Origin: Streptomyces sp. SID5785
GTDB lineage: Bacteria > Actinomycetota > Actinomycetes > Streptomycetales > Streptomycetaceae
NCBI RefSeq assembly: GCF_009870065.1
Contig: NZ_WWIA01000779.1
Location: forward strand, 1 to 64,000
DNA: 64,000 nucleotides
Direction: 5' to 3'
A program made the position numbers and the translations under genes. This document shows, piece after piece, positions 1 through 7,749 of the stretch (position 1 is the stretch's first letter; each line of letters begins with the position of its first letter). The notes below the pieces were generated by a model, which had not been told where the DNA came from, searched no databases, and saw nothing but the letters and a program-made list of their open reading frames with translations.

Positions 1-36
1 TCGACGTTCTGGTCGACGTTCTGGTCGACGTTCTGG
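1..36. repeat. Three tandem copies of a 12-bp unit
   Basis: The unit TCGACGTTCTGG occurs three times in a row at the left edge, followed by a partial copy. On the minus strand it reads as Asp-Gln-Asn-Val repeats and on the plus strand as Asp-Val-Leu-Val. It may be the end of a neighbouring gene cut by the window edge, and too little is visible to decide. Confidence 0.6.
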
Positions 37-78
37 TCGATCTTTCTTTCTGCGGCGCACGCCAGGGAACAGCAGAAA

Positions 79-120
79 GGCCCTGCTCACCGCGCGGACG
101 AACGCGCGGGGCACAGGGCC
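79..120 (-). terminator. Hairpin downstream of the bldG operon
   Basis: GGCCCTG pairs with CAGGGCC, and inside it CCGCGCG pairs with CGCGCGG around a GACGAA loop, with a small internal bulge. On the minus strand the stem is followed by TTTCTGC. It could end transcription of the bldG/anti-sigma operon. Confidence 0.55.
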
Positions 121-167
121 CTGGTGGACTACCGACGAGTGGCGACGAGTGGCGACGAGTAGTCGAC

Positions 168-186
168 GGCCGGTCGTCGACCGGCC
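168..186. terminator. Short hairpin just after the anti-sigma gene
   Basis: GGCCGGT and ACCGGCC form a 7-bp stem around CGTCG, 11 bases past the stop codon of the minus-strand anti-sigma gene. It is preceded by three copies of the decamer CGACGAGTGG or near copies. There is no T-tract, as is common for Streptomyces terminators. Confidence 0.4.
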
Positions 187-197
187 GGTGCTGCGTC

Positions 198-629
198 TCA
201 GACGGGCTCGGTGTCCGGCGCGGTCGGCCAGCTCATGCGGATCAGACCGCCGTGCTCGTCGGCGGTGACCTCCACGTCGTCCACGAGACCGCTGATCACG
301 GCGAGGCCCATGTCGTCCTCGCCGTCGGCATCGGGCTCGGCGGCGCCGCCCCCGGCCGTCTCGGAGGCGCCCGCCGCGCGCGGCGCCTCGTCACCCACCT
401 CGATGGAGAACTGCTTCTCCTCCTCGATCAGGGCCACTCGCACCGGCGCCGACAGGTCGCTGCCGCGATGCAGCCCCACGGCGCGGGTGCACGCCTCGCC
501 CACGGCGAGCCTGACCTCGTCGAGCACCGCCTCGTCCACACCTGCCCGGCGCGCCACCGCGGCCGCCACGAGACGGGCGGTCCTGACGTGCTCGGGAAGA
601 GGGCTGAAGCGAAGTTCGACGGTGGCCAT
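198..629 (-). CDS. Anti-sigma factor, RsbW-type GHKL ATPase, BldG partner
   Basis: 143-residue protein of the RsbW/SpoIIAB class: small GHKL-fold kinases that bind sigma factors and phosphorylate an antagonist. It lies directly downstream of bldG on the same strand, the arrangement in which the S. coelicolor partner (ApgA, as I recall) was described. The ATG at 629 is preceded by GAGGGGGATGC; an in-frame GTG 48 bases upstream has no good ribosome site. The N-box region reads EVRLAVGEACTRAV, with Arg where the Mg-binding Asn normally sits. The second box reads EDDMGLAVISGL. A Gly/Ala/Glu-rich linker (about residues 80-105) separates the two. Kinase activity is therefore uncertain; regulation of one or more sigma factors through BldG is inferred. 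Confidence 0.85.
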   Translation of the reverse strand: MATVELRFSPLPEHVRTARLVAAAVARRAGVDEAVLDEVRLAVGEACTRAVGLHRGSDLSAPVRVALIEEEKQFSIEVGDEAPRAAGASETAGGGAAEPDADGEDDMGLAVISGLVDDVEVTADEHGGLIRMSWPTAPDTEPV

Positions 630-755
630 GCATCCCCCTCTAAGGACGGGCGTCCTCTCGAGAACCGGGCCGACCACAGCCGCCCGGTCCTCGGATCTCT
701 ACCGGATCTCTACCGATGTCCTGCCGGCGCGGTCGACGCCGCCGGCCGGACCGGC

Positions 756-1097
756 TCAGTCGGTCGCCGCGACGGCTTCCTCGACCGAGGTGTGGATCGG
801 GAAGACCTTGGTCAGACCCGTGATCCGGAAGATCTTGAGAATGCGCTCCTGGTTGCAGACCAGGCGCAGCGAGCCCTCGTGGGCCCGCACCCGCTTCAGA
901 CCGCCGACCAGCACGCCGAGCCCGGTGGAGTCGAGGAAGTCCACGCCCTCCATGTCGACGACAAGGTGGAAACTGCCGTCGTTCACCAGCTCGACCAGCT
1001 GCTCGCGCAGCTTGGGCGCGGTATACACATCAATTTCGCCACCGACCTCGACGACCGTACGATCGCCGACGGTACGGGTCGACAGGGACAGGTCCAC
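756..1097 (-). CDS. bldG: Anti-sigma factor antagonist BldG
   Basis: 113-residue STAS-domain protein of the SpoIIAA/RsbV family, essential for aerial development and antibiotic production in Streptomyces. The phosphorylation loop reads [13 protein letters not shown], which places the target at Ser57, and the length matches known BldG. The start is a GTG at 1097 preceded by GGAGG five bases away. The anti-sigma gene follows 126 bp downstream on the same strand, so the pair is probably co-transcribed. When dephosphorylated, BldG would bind the anti-sigma factor and release a sigma factor. The upstream region is shared with the divergent helicase gene. Confidence 0.95.
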
Positions 1098-1260
1098 GGA
1101 TCCTCCAGCACCTTGCTAATCGAGCGGTCGCCCCTCGGGGACACCTCGGCCTGATCCCCCGGGACGGTTCGCCAGCCGCGATGGCATTCAATCACTTACC
1201 GGCAGGCGTGCACGACGCCTTGGAACATTGTCCGTCACGCCAGTGACACACTCGGAGCCG

Positions 1261-3810
1261 ATGGCCAAGAATCACCGATCCGAACGACCCGCGGCGTCCA
1301 CGGGCTCCCGACCCTCTCCCGGGGCGGTCCTGGAACGGCTCGCCTCGGGTCCGAGCAGGGCTGCGCGCATCACCCATACGGAGCACCTGCCCCCTCGTAC
1401 GGGGCGTCATGCCGTCTGGCCTGATCGAATCCGCGCCGAGGTCGTCGCCGCCGTACAGAAGGCCGGAATCGATCACCCGTGGGCCCACCAGGCCCTGGCC
1501 GCGGAGCACGCACTGGACGGCGAGTCCGTCGTCGTCGCCACCGGAACGGCCTCCGGGAAGTCCCTCGCCTACCTCGTCCCGGTCCTCTCCGGCCTCCTGG
1601 ACGGCTCCGAGGCGCCGAACGGCCGCGGGGCCACCACCCTCTACCTCGCCCCCACCAAGGCGCTCGCAGCGGACCAGTGCCGATCGGTGAAGGAACTTTC
1701 ACAACCGCTCGGCCACGCGATCCGCCCCGCGGTCTACGACGGGGACACCCCCTTCGAAGAACGCGAGTGGGTCCGCCAGTACGCCAACTACGTCCTGACC
1801 AACCCCGACATGCTGCACCGCGGGATACTCCCGTCCCACCCCCGCTGGTCCTCCTTCCTCAAGGCCCTCGAGTACGTCGTCATCGACGAGTGCCACACCT
1901 ACCGCGGCGTCTTCGGCTCGCACGTCGCCCAGGTCCTGCGCCGGCTGCGCCGCCTCTGCGCGCGCTACGGGGCCGACCCCGTCTTCCTGCTCGCCTCGGC
2001 CACCTCCGCCGAGCCCGCCGCCTCCGCCCGCCGGCTGACCGGCCTGCCCGTCGTCGAGGTCGCCGACGACTCCTCGCCCCGCGGCGAGGTCGTCTTCGCC
2101 CTCTGGGAGCCGCCGCTCACCGAGATGCAGGGCGAGAAGGGCGCACCGGTGCGGCGCACGGCGACCGCCGAGACGGCCGACCTGCTGACCGACCTGACCG
2201 TCCAGGGCATCCGCTCCGTCGCCTTCGTACGGTCCCGGCGCGGCGCCGAGCTGATCTCGGTGATCGCCCAGGAACGCCTCGCCGAGGTCGACCGCTCCCT
2301 CGTTCGGCGCGTCGCCGCCTACCGCGGCGGCTACCTTCCCGAGGAGCGCCGGGCCCTCGAAGCCGCCCTGCACTCCGGCGAACTCCTCGGCCTGTCCGCG
2401 ACCACCGCCCTCGAACTCGGCATCGACGTCTCCGGCCTCGACGCCGTCGTCATCGCCGGCTACCCCGGCACCCGTGCCTCCCTCTGGCAACAGGCCGGCC
2501 GCGCCGGGCGCTCCGGGCAGGGGGCCCTCGCCGTCCTCGTCGCCCGCGACGACCCCCTGGACACCTACCTCGTCCACCACCCCGAGGCCCTCTTCGACCA
2601 GCCCGTCGAATCGACCGTCCTCGACCCCGACAACCCGTACGTCCTCGCCCCGCACCTGTGCGCCGCCGCGGCCGAACTCCCGCTCACCGCACCGGACCTG
2701 GACCTCTTCGGCCCCGCCACCGCCGACCTGCTCCCCCAGCTCGAGGCGGCGAAGCTGCTGCGCCGGCGCACGAAGGCCTGGCACTGGACGCGCCGCGAGT
2801 CCGCCGCCGACCTCGCCGACATCCGCGGCGGGGGCGGCACCCCCGTGCAGATCGTCGAGGCGAGCACGGGGCGGCTCCTCGGCACGGTCGACGCAGCCTC
2901 CGCCCACACCACCGTCCACGACGGCGCCGTCCACCTCCACCAGGGCCGTACGTACGTCGTGAAGCAGCTCGACCTCGACGACCACGTCGCCCTCGTCGAA
3001 CCCGCGAGCCCCACGTACTCGACCACCGCCCGCGACACCACGGCCATCTCCGTCCTGGAGACCGACGTCGAAGTCCCGTGGGGCGAGGGCCGGTTGTGCT
3101 ACGGCTCGGTCGAGGTCACCAACCAGGTCATCGGCTACCTCCGCCGCCGGCTCATCACCGGCGAGGTCCTCGGCGAGACCAAACTCGACCTCCCTCCCCG
3201 CACGCTGCGCACCCGCGCGGTGTGGTGGACGGTCACCGAGGACCAGCTCGACGCCGCCCGCATCAATCCCGAGATCCTCGGCGGCGCCCTGCACGCCGCC
3301 GAACACGCCTCCATCGGCCTCCTCCCTCTCTTCGCCACCTGCGACCGCTGGGACATCGGCGGTGTCTCGGTCCCGCTGCACCCCGACACGCTGCTCCCCA
3401 CGGTCTTCGTCTACGACGGCCACCCCGGCGGGGCGGGCTTCGCCGAACGGGCCTTCCACACCGCCCGGAAGTGGCTGACCGCCACGCGCGAGGCGATCGC
3501 CGCGTGCGAGTGCGAGGCGGGCTGCCCTTCCTGCATCCAGTCCCCCAAGTGCGGCAACGGCAACGATCCGCTGCACAAACGAGGCGCCGTACGTCTCCTC
3601 TCCGAGCTGCTCCGGGGCGCCCCGACCACGGGTGACCTGGGATCCGGGTCCTCCGGGGCCGGTCCCGTGGCCGGCACCGGCCCCTCGGGGAGCGGGCCCG
3701 CGGGCCCGGCACGGGAGCGGACCTCCACGGCGAACGGGCCGGACCCCGCCGCAGCGACCACTTCGGCCTCCTCCCCGCGCACCGCGCAGTCCACGACCCG
3801 GGCCCCCTGA
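1261..3810 (+). CDS. DEAD/DEAH helicase with DUF1998, MrfA/YprA-like
   Basis: 849-residue superfamily 2 helicase. The Walker A motif is ATGTASGKSLAY, the DExH box is VIDECHTY, motif III is LASATSA and motif VI is QQAGRAGRSGQ. The C-terminal third carries a cysteine cluster CECEAGCPSCIQ then KCGNGND, the zinc-binding MZB/DUF1998 region seen in B. subtilis MrfA, which acts in mitomycin damage repair. A DNA-repair role is inferred from that family. The ATG at 1261 is used here; GGAG lies rather close, and a TTG at 1228 is in frame. The last 60 or so residues, after the zinc region, are low-complexity Gly/Ser/Pro and overlap the 3' part of the TadE-like gene on the opposite strand. Confidence 0.88.
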   Translation: MAKNHRSERPAASTGSRPSPGAVLERLASGPSRAARITHTEHLPPRTGRHAVWPDRIRAEVVAAVQKAGIDHPWAHQALAAEHALDGESVVVATGTASGKSLAYLVPVLSGLLDGSEAPNGRGATTLYLAPTKALAADQCRSVKELSQPLGHAIRPAVYDGDTPFEEREWVRQYANYVLTNPDMLHRGILPSHPRWSSFLKALEYVVIDECHTYRGVFGSHVAQVLRRLRRLCARYGADPVFLLASATSAEPAASARRLTGLPVVEVADDSSPRGEVVFALWEPPLTEMQGEKGAPVRRTATAETADLLTDLTVQGIRSVAFVRSRRGAELISVIAQERLAEVDRSLVRRVAAYRGGYLPEERRALEAALHSGELLGLSATTALELGIDVSGLDAVVIAGYPGTRASLWQQAGRAGRSGQGALAVLVARDDPLDTYLVHHPEALFDQPVESTVLDPDNPYVLAPHLCAAAAELPLTAPDLDLFGPATADLLPQLEAAKLLRRRTKAWHWTRRESAADLADIRGGGGTPVQIVEASTGRLLGTVDAASAHTTVHDGAVHLHQGRTYVVKQLDLDDHVALVEPASPTYSTTARDTTAISVLETDVEVPWGEGRLCYGSVEVTNQVIGYLRRRLITGEVLGETKLDLPPRTLRTRAVWWTVTEDQLDAARINPEILGGALHAAEHASIGLLPLFATCDRWDIGGVSVPLHPDTLLPTVFVYDGHPGGAGFAERAFHTARKWLTATREAIAACECEAGCPSCIQSPKCGNGNDPLHKRGAVRLLSELLRGAPTTGDLGSGSSGAGPVAGTGPSGSGPAGPARERTSTANGPDPAAATTSASSPRTAQSTTRAP

Positions 3811-4514
3811 GCCCGGGCCACCCGCCCGGCCAGGGCACACGCCTCACCGCCTCCTTCCATCCAGTGCCCCGCCGCGGCCAACGCGGCCAAGTCGGCCGCG
3901 CCGCCCGCCCGGTGCCGGGCCTGAACCGCCTGACCCAGGGCCAGCACCGCCCCGAACACCGCGCCGACGGCGGCGAGCGCCACGACGACCCACACCGTCG
4001 CCGACCCCCGGTCCGCCCCGGACCCGCCTCCGGTCCCACCCCGACCGAGCCCCCGAGCCGCCCCCGTCCGAACGGCAGCCCACCGACCCGAGGGGGCTGT
4101 GCGGTGGGCGGTCGCTCCGGTCCGGACAGCCGCCCACCGACCTGTGAGGGCTGTGCGGTCGGCGCGGTCACTGCGGTCGGTGTGGCCTGCGCGGTCTGCG
4201 CGGTCGGTGCGGTCGCCGCGGTCCGTGCGATCGGCGCGGCCAGCGCGGTCGGTGCGGTCTGCGCGGTCACTGCGGTCGGCGTGGCCTGCGTGGACGCCGC
4301 GGTCTGCGCGGACGCCGTGGTCTGCGCGGTCGGTGCGGCCGGTGTGGCCGGTGTGGCCTGCGCGGTCGGCGCGGTCTGCGCGGTCGCTGCGGTCGGCGTG
4401 GCCTGCGCGGTCGGTGCGATCGGCGCGGCCAGCGCGGTCGGTGCGGCTCGCCCCAGCTGCGCGGTCGAGGCGACCTGCGCAACGACGCCCGGCGCCTCCG
4501 TCGTGCCCCCTCAC
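3411..4514 (-). CDS. TadE/TadG-like membrane protein with Asp-Arg repeat N-terminus
   Basis: 367 residues. The recognisable domain (about residues 165-275) begins DRGSATVWVVVALAAVGAV and continues with a membrane helix, matching the 'helicase/secretion neighbourhood TadE-like' family, which is normally only about 110-140 residues. In front of it lie about 100 residues of a D-R-x three-residue repeat. The GTG start overlaps the stop of the upstream TadE gene (GTGA), which supports translation of the repeat. The last 130 residues are antisense to the helicase 3' end and have no family resemblance; they may come from loss of the usual stop. It is probably a minor pilin or assembly component of the Tad system. 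Confidence 0.7.
   Translation of the reverse strand: MRGHDGGAGRRCAGRLDRAAGASRTDRAGRADRTDRAGHADRSDRADRADRAGHTGHTGRTDRADHGVRADRGVHAGHADRSDRADRTDRAGRADRTDRGDRTDRADRAGHTDRSDRADRTALTGRWAAVRTGATAHRTAPSGRWAAVRTGAARGLGRGGTGGGSGADRGSATVWVVVALAAVGAVFGAVLALGQAVQARHRAGGAADLAALAAAGHWMEGGGEACALAGRVARAQGARVVDCAVRGEEAEVVAAAGSGPFAVEVRSRAGPAGPLPEGPVPATGPAPEDPDPRSPVVGAPRSSSERRRTAPRLCSGSLPLPHLGDWMQEGQPASHSHAAIASRVAVSHFRAVWKARSAKPAPPGWPS
4160..4457. repeat. 9-bp-period repeat tract inside the TadE-like gene
   Basis: About 300 bp built from degenerate units such as GCGGTCGGT, GCGGTCTGC and GCGGTCGCT. On the minus strand each unit gives Asp-Arg followed by Ala, Thr, Ser or Gly, with occasional Gly-His. The period of three codons preserves the frame. 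It looks like slippage-driven expansion of a coding sequence. Confidence 0.85.
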
Positions 4515-4897
4515 GTCGCCCCCACCGTCTCCTCGGCCGCCGCTACAGCCTCCGCTCGCAGGTCGACCGAGAGGGGCCCCGGCCCCACGGACCGGGCCGA
4601 CACCGTCACCCGAACCAGGTCACCCTCCCGGCTCACGTCGACCCGCGCCCCGCTCGGTGCCGCCTGTCGGGCGGCATCCTGCGCGGCATCCGCCGGCTCC
4701 TGCCGGGCCGCGGCGCGGGCCCCGGCCCGCGCCGCGTCCACGCACCGGATCTGCCCCGACACCGCCAGGAGGGCCCAGACCAGCGCCAGCGTGAACCCCA
4801 CGAGCACCGGCAGCACCACCGCCGCCTCCGCCGTCACGAACCCTCTGTCGGGGCCCCGCGCGAACCGGCGCCCGGCACTCCGCTCAGAACGACCCAT
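4511..4897 (-). CDS. TadE family pilus assembly protein
   Basis: 128 residues. After a short basic leader comes GFVTAEAAVVLPVLVGFTLALVWALLAV, the typical TadE start: a G/E processing-type site with a conserved Glu followed by a long hydrophobic helix. The remainder is a small soluble domain. Its ATG lies 14 bp inside the end of the pilin gene, and its stop overlaps the GTG of the next TadE-like gene, so the three genes form a tightly coupled translational unit. By family it is a minor pilin-like subunit of the Tad/Flp machinery, exported through the inner membrane. Confidence 0.85.
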   Translation of the reverse strand: MGRSERSAGRRFARGPDRGFVTAEAAVVLPVLVGFTLALVWALLAVSGQIRCVDAARAGARAAARQEPADAAQDAARQAAPSGARVDVSREGDLVRVTVSARSVGPGPLSVDLRAEAVAAAEETVGAT

Positions 4898-5609
4898 TGA
4901 GCGCCTTCCCCACCAGAGACTGCAGAGTCGCCTGCACCGGGTCGCTCGTCATCACCTTGTAGAGCAGTCCGGCGAACCCCACGGCCGCGAGAATGCCCAC
5001 CGCGTACTCGGCGCTGACCATCCCGGCATCCGACCGCGCCGCCCGAACGGCCCGCGCCCACCTCCGCATCCGCCCTCCGACGCCCAACCGCGGCCCTGCG
5101 ACGGCATTCCCGGCCGCCTGGCTCGCCGACACGCATCGCCCGACGTCCGTCCCCCTTCGCCCGCTCACCGCCACCGCCCTTCCCGACGCACTACGCCTCA
5201 CGTCCGACCCCCGTTCCCTCTGGGCCGCACACCCCACAGCCACCGCCGCACCCGGCCCTGGCCCTGGCCCTGGCCCTGGCCCTGGCCCTGGCCCTGGCCC
5301 TGGCCCTGGCCCTGGCTCACCATCCGTCACTCCCGCTTCAGACACCTCACGCCCCACGCCCGACTCCCGCTCCCCCGCAGCTACTCGCCCCGTCGCGACC
5401 TCACGCTTCACTCGCGGCCCTCGCTCCACATCGCTCCTCGGCTTCCCTCCAGTTCGCGGAGCCGACCCCGGGTTCGAACCCGGTTCTGACCCCGGGTCCG
5501 ACCTCAGATACGGCCCCAGGTACGACCTCTGGCCAGAGACCGATCCCGGGCCCGTGCCCGATCCGCCTGACACCGCTCGCCCGCGCCCATCGCCCACATC
5601 TGCCGCCAT
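4884..5609 (-). CDS. Flp-type pilin (DUF4244) with long Gly-Pro repeat extension
   Basis: 241 residues if started at the ATG at 5609, which has a strong GGAGG site (AAAGGAGCGGAGGTTGTG before the ATG). The C-terminal 60 residues are the DUF4244 pilin-like domain: basic leader MRRWARAVRAARSDAG, then MVSAEYAVGILAAVGFAGLLY, with the Glu expected at +5 of mature Flp pilins. DUF4244 proteins are normally only about 60-100 residues. Here about 180 extra residues precede the domain, including eleven Pro-Gly dipeptides in a row. A start at the internal MRRWARAV is possible but its ribosome site is not better. It is the likely major subunit secreted by TadABC. Confidence 0.75.
   Translation of the reverse strand: MAADVGDGRGRAVSGGSGTGPGSVSGQRSYLGPYLRSDPGSEPGSNPGSAPRTGGKPRSDVERGPRVKREVATGRVAAGERESGVGREVSEAGVTDGEPGPGPGPGPGPGPGPGPGPGPGAAVAVGCAAQRERGSDVRRSASGRAVAVSGRRGTDVGRCVSASQAAGNAVAGPRLGVGGRMRRWARAVRAARSDAGMVSAEYAVGILAAVGFAGLLYKVMTSDPVQATLQSLVGKALNGSF
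5256..5315. repeat. Ten perfect tandem CCCTGG hexamers
   Basis: Ten uninterrupted CCCTGG units preceded by one variant. On the minus strand they encode the Pro-Gly run of the pilin gene. Units of six bases keep the frame, so copy-number change would alter protein length without a frameshift. Confidence 0.95.
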
Positions 5610-5774
5610 CACAACCTCCGCTCCTTTCACACCTGTTCGCCCTTCCAAGCCGCTCTTCAGCGCGCTGGCACCACGCCCCCTCCCCTCTGCGCTCAGCCCA
5701 CCCACACCAGCTACACCGGCCTCCCCGGCGCCCCGCCTCCCTCAACTCGGCTCGTTCGCCTCCTCGGCTCCGCC

Positions 5775-6623
5775 TCACCCACCCCCTCCGCTCAGCACTC
5801 CACCCGCCAGGCCGATCACCACGGGCAGGACACCGACCACCAGGAACGCGGGCAGGAAGCACAGGCCGACCGGCGCCGTGATGATCACCGCCGCCCGCCG
5901 CGCCACCGCCGTCGCGCGTCTGCCCCGCTCGGCCCGGCACTCCGCGGCGAATCTCGCCACCGGTACGGCTGCCGGCGCCCCCGACTCGCCTGCGCGCTCA
6001 AGGAGACGGACCAGTCCGCCGGCTCCGGGCAACGCCGCCAACTCCCGCCAGGCGAAGCCAGGTGCGGAGCCGAGACGAACCTGCGCCGCGCCACGCGCCA
6101 GGGCCCGCCCCACCGGCCCGTCGAGCGACTCCCCGACCGCGCGGGCGGCCCCGACCGGATCGGCCCCGGCCGCCAGGCACGCCGCCAGGAGCTCTGCCGC
6201 GAGGGGCAGTTGTCGCTCGGCCTCCGCCCGGGCGACCGCGTCCACCTCTGCATCCGCACCGCCGCCACGGCCACCGCCCAGCCCCGCATCGGCCGACGAT
6301 CGCCGTCCATCACCGCGCCGACGCCACACCAGCCCGGCCGCCACCACCCCGACGAGGAGCCCCGCCGCTCCTCCGACCAGCACATATCCGGCGCACCCGG
6401 CGCCGGTCGCCGACATCCACCGGCGCAGCGCCGCAGGCAGTCGCACCCGATCCCGACGGCGTTCCACCGGTACCGTCGCCAAGACCGCCCGCACCCGCCT
6501 GCGCACCCCGCGCGACCGCCACCTCGTCAGAACCGCGGTACTCGCCCAGACGCTCAGCGCGATCACGCACAGCACTGCCCCCAGCCTGTGGACAACTTCC
6601 ACCATCGACCCGACCATCCACAT
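5775..6623 (-). CDS. Type II secretion F-family membrane protein, TadC-like
   Basis: 282 residues with an N-terminal helix (LGAVLCVIALSVWASTAVL), a second helix near residues 70-100 (GYVLVGGAAGLLVGVVAAGLVW), and a C-terminal pair near 250-280 (VIITAPVGLCFLPAFLVVGVL). Between them is the T2SSF cytoplasmic domain (ELLAACLAAGADPVGAARAVGESL). This is the usual layout for TadC in actinobacterial Tad loci. The ATG at 6623 follows GGAGAAGGGG; a GTG immediately upstream is also possible. It would form the inner-membrane platform together with TadB. About 195 bp of C-rich low-complexity DNA separates it from tadB. Confidence 0.82.
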   Translation of the reverse strand: MWMVGSMVEVVHRLGAVLCVIALSVWASTAVLTRWRSRGVRRRVRAVLATVPVERRRDRVRLPAALRRWMSATGAGCAGYVLVGGAAGLLVGVVAAGLVWRRRGDGRRSSADAGLGGGRGGGADAEVDAVARAEAERQLPLAAELLAACLAAGADPVGAARAVGESLDGPVGRALARGAAQVRLGSAPGFAWRELAALPGAGGLVRLLERAGESGAPAAVPVARFAAECRAERGRRATAVARRAAVIITAPVGLCFLPAFLVVGVLPVVIGLAGGVLSGGGG

Positions 6624-6821
6624 CACCCCCTTCTCCAGCCCGGCAATCCGCTATCAATCCGGCAACTCGCCTCACTCCGCGCCTCCTCCATATCCGTCCC
6701 GGCCTGGCCCAGCCCCGGCCCCGGCCCCGGCCCGGCACATCTCCGTCCCGACCTGGCCCAGCCCCGACCTGGCCCCGCACAGCCCATCTCCGCCCCGGGC
6801 CCGCTCAGCCGCACCGCCCCC

Positions 6822-7703
6822 TCATCCCTCCGCCCTGCGCACGATCCGCACCGCCCACCAAAGCCCCGCCGCCTCCAGCACCGCGCCGACCGCCAGGCAT
6901 CCCAGCCCGGGGCCGGTGTGCAGCAGCACCCGCAACGGCCGGGCCCCGAGCAGTGATCCGAGGAGCAGGCCCAGCACCGGCAGGGCGGCGAGCATGACCG
7001 CCGTCGACCAGGGGCCGGCCAATTGGGCACCCAGATCGGCCCGTTGGTCCCGCTCCGCGCGCAACGCGTCCGCCAGCCGGTCGACGCCGACCGCGAGGCC
7101 CGCGCCGCGGTCCACCGCCACTCGCCAGCACGCCGCGAGCCCGTGCAGTCCCTCCGCGCCCGGCTCGCGCGCCGCCGCGCCCAGTGCCGCGGGGACGTCA
7201 CCGCCGAACCGTGCCGCCGCCAGGACCGCGGCGCCACCCGGTGCACCCGTCTCCCGTACGGCGACGGTGAGCGCGCCGCCAGGCTGACGGCCCGCGCGCA
7301 CCTCACCGGCCAGCACCTCGCACAGCCGGATCACCGCGTCGCCACGCCTGCCCCGCTCGCGCCGCGCGTCCCGCGCCCGGCGCACCCGCGCCGCAGCCGG
7401 CACCGCGAGCACCCCCAGCACCAGAGGCAGCAGGGAGGACCCCAGCGCCCCGACGGTCAGGCCCGCCGCCCCGCACCCCCACTCGGGCCGCGCCCGCAGC
7501 CAGGCCCAGCACCGGCCGGGCACCGCCCACCGGCCGACATCCCTGACCGCCGCCGCGCCCGCCCCGGCGCCCACGTCCGCGCCCCGGGGCGCCGGAACCC
7601 CGCCCAGCACCCGCCGCGCCCGCCGCACCTCGACCTCCCGGGCACGCACCGCCCAGGCCACCGCCGCGGCCCCGATCAGCGCCACCGCCACCACTGCGCT
7701 CAT
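6822..7703 (-). CDS. Type II secretion F-family membrane protein, TadB-like
   Basis: 293 residues. An N-terminal helix ([19 protein letters not shown]) is followed by a cytoplasmic segment, a helix pair near residues 95-125 ([23 protein letters not shown]), the T2SSF domain ([20 protein letters not shown]) and C-terminal helices ([18 protein letters not shown]). The ATG at 7703 was preferred over an upstream in-frame start because GGGGGAGG lies seven bases before it. It is 46 bp downstream of tadA and is the platform partner of TadC. Confidence 0.82.
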   Translation of the reverse strand: MSAVVAVALIGAAAVAWAVRAREVEVRRARRVLGGVPAPRGADVGAGAGAAAVRDVGRWAVPGRCWAWLRARPEWGCGAAGLTVGALGSSLLPLVLGVLAVPAAARVRRARDARRERGRRGDAVIRLCEVLAGEVRAGRQPGGALTVAVRETGAPGGAAVLAAARFGGDVPAALGAAAREPGAEGLHGLAACWRVAVDRGAGLAVGVDRLADALRAERDQRADLGAQLAGPWSTAVMLAALPVLGLLLGSLLGARPLRVLLHTGPGLGCLAVGAVLEAAGLWWAVRIVRRAEG

Positions 7704-7749
7704 CCGGCGCCTCCCCCAGGACGCATCTCGAGGGCGGCCTTCGCATCCG

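Noticed and set aside
1479-3635. Long Arg/Pro-rich plus-strand ORF inside the helicase gene
   Set aside because: It is an off-frame shadow caused by GC-rich third positions; it has no family features.
4160-4457. CRISPR-like array
   Set aside because: Units are 9 bp with no unique spacers, and the tract is in frame within a coding sequence.
6624-6821. Gene between tadB and tadC
   Set aside because: Only C-rich low-complexity repeats (CGGCCC, GGCCCC) with no codon bias or ribosome site.
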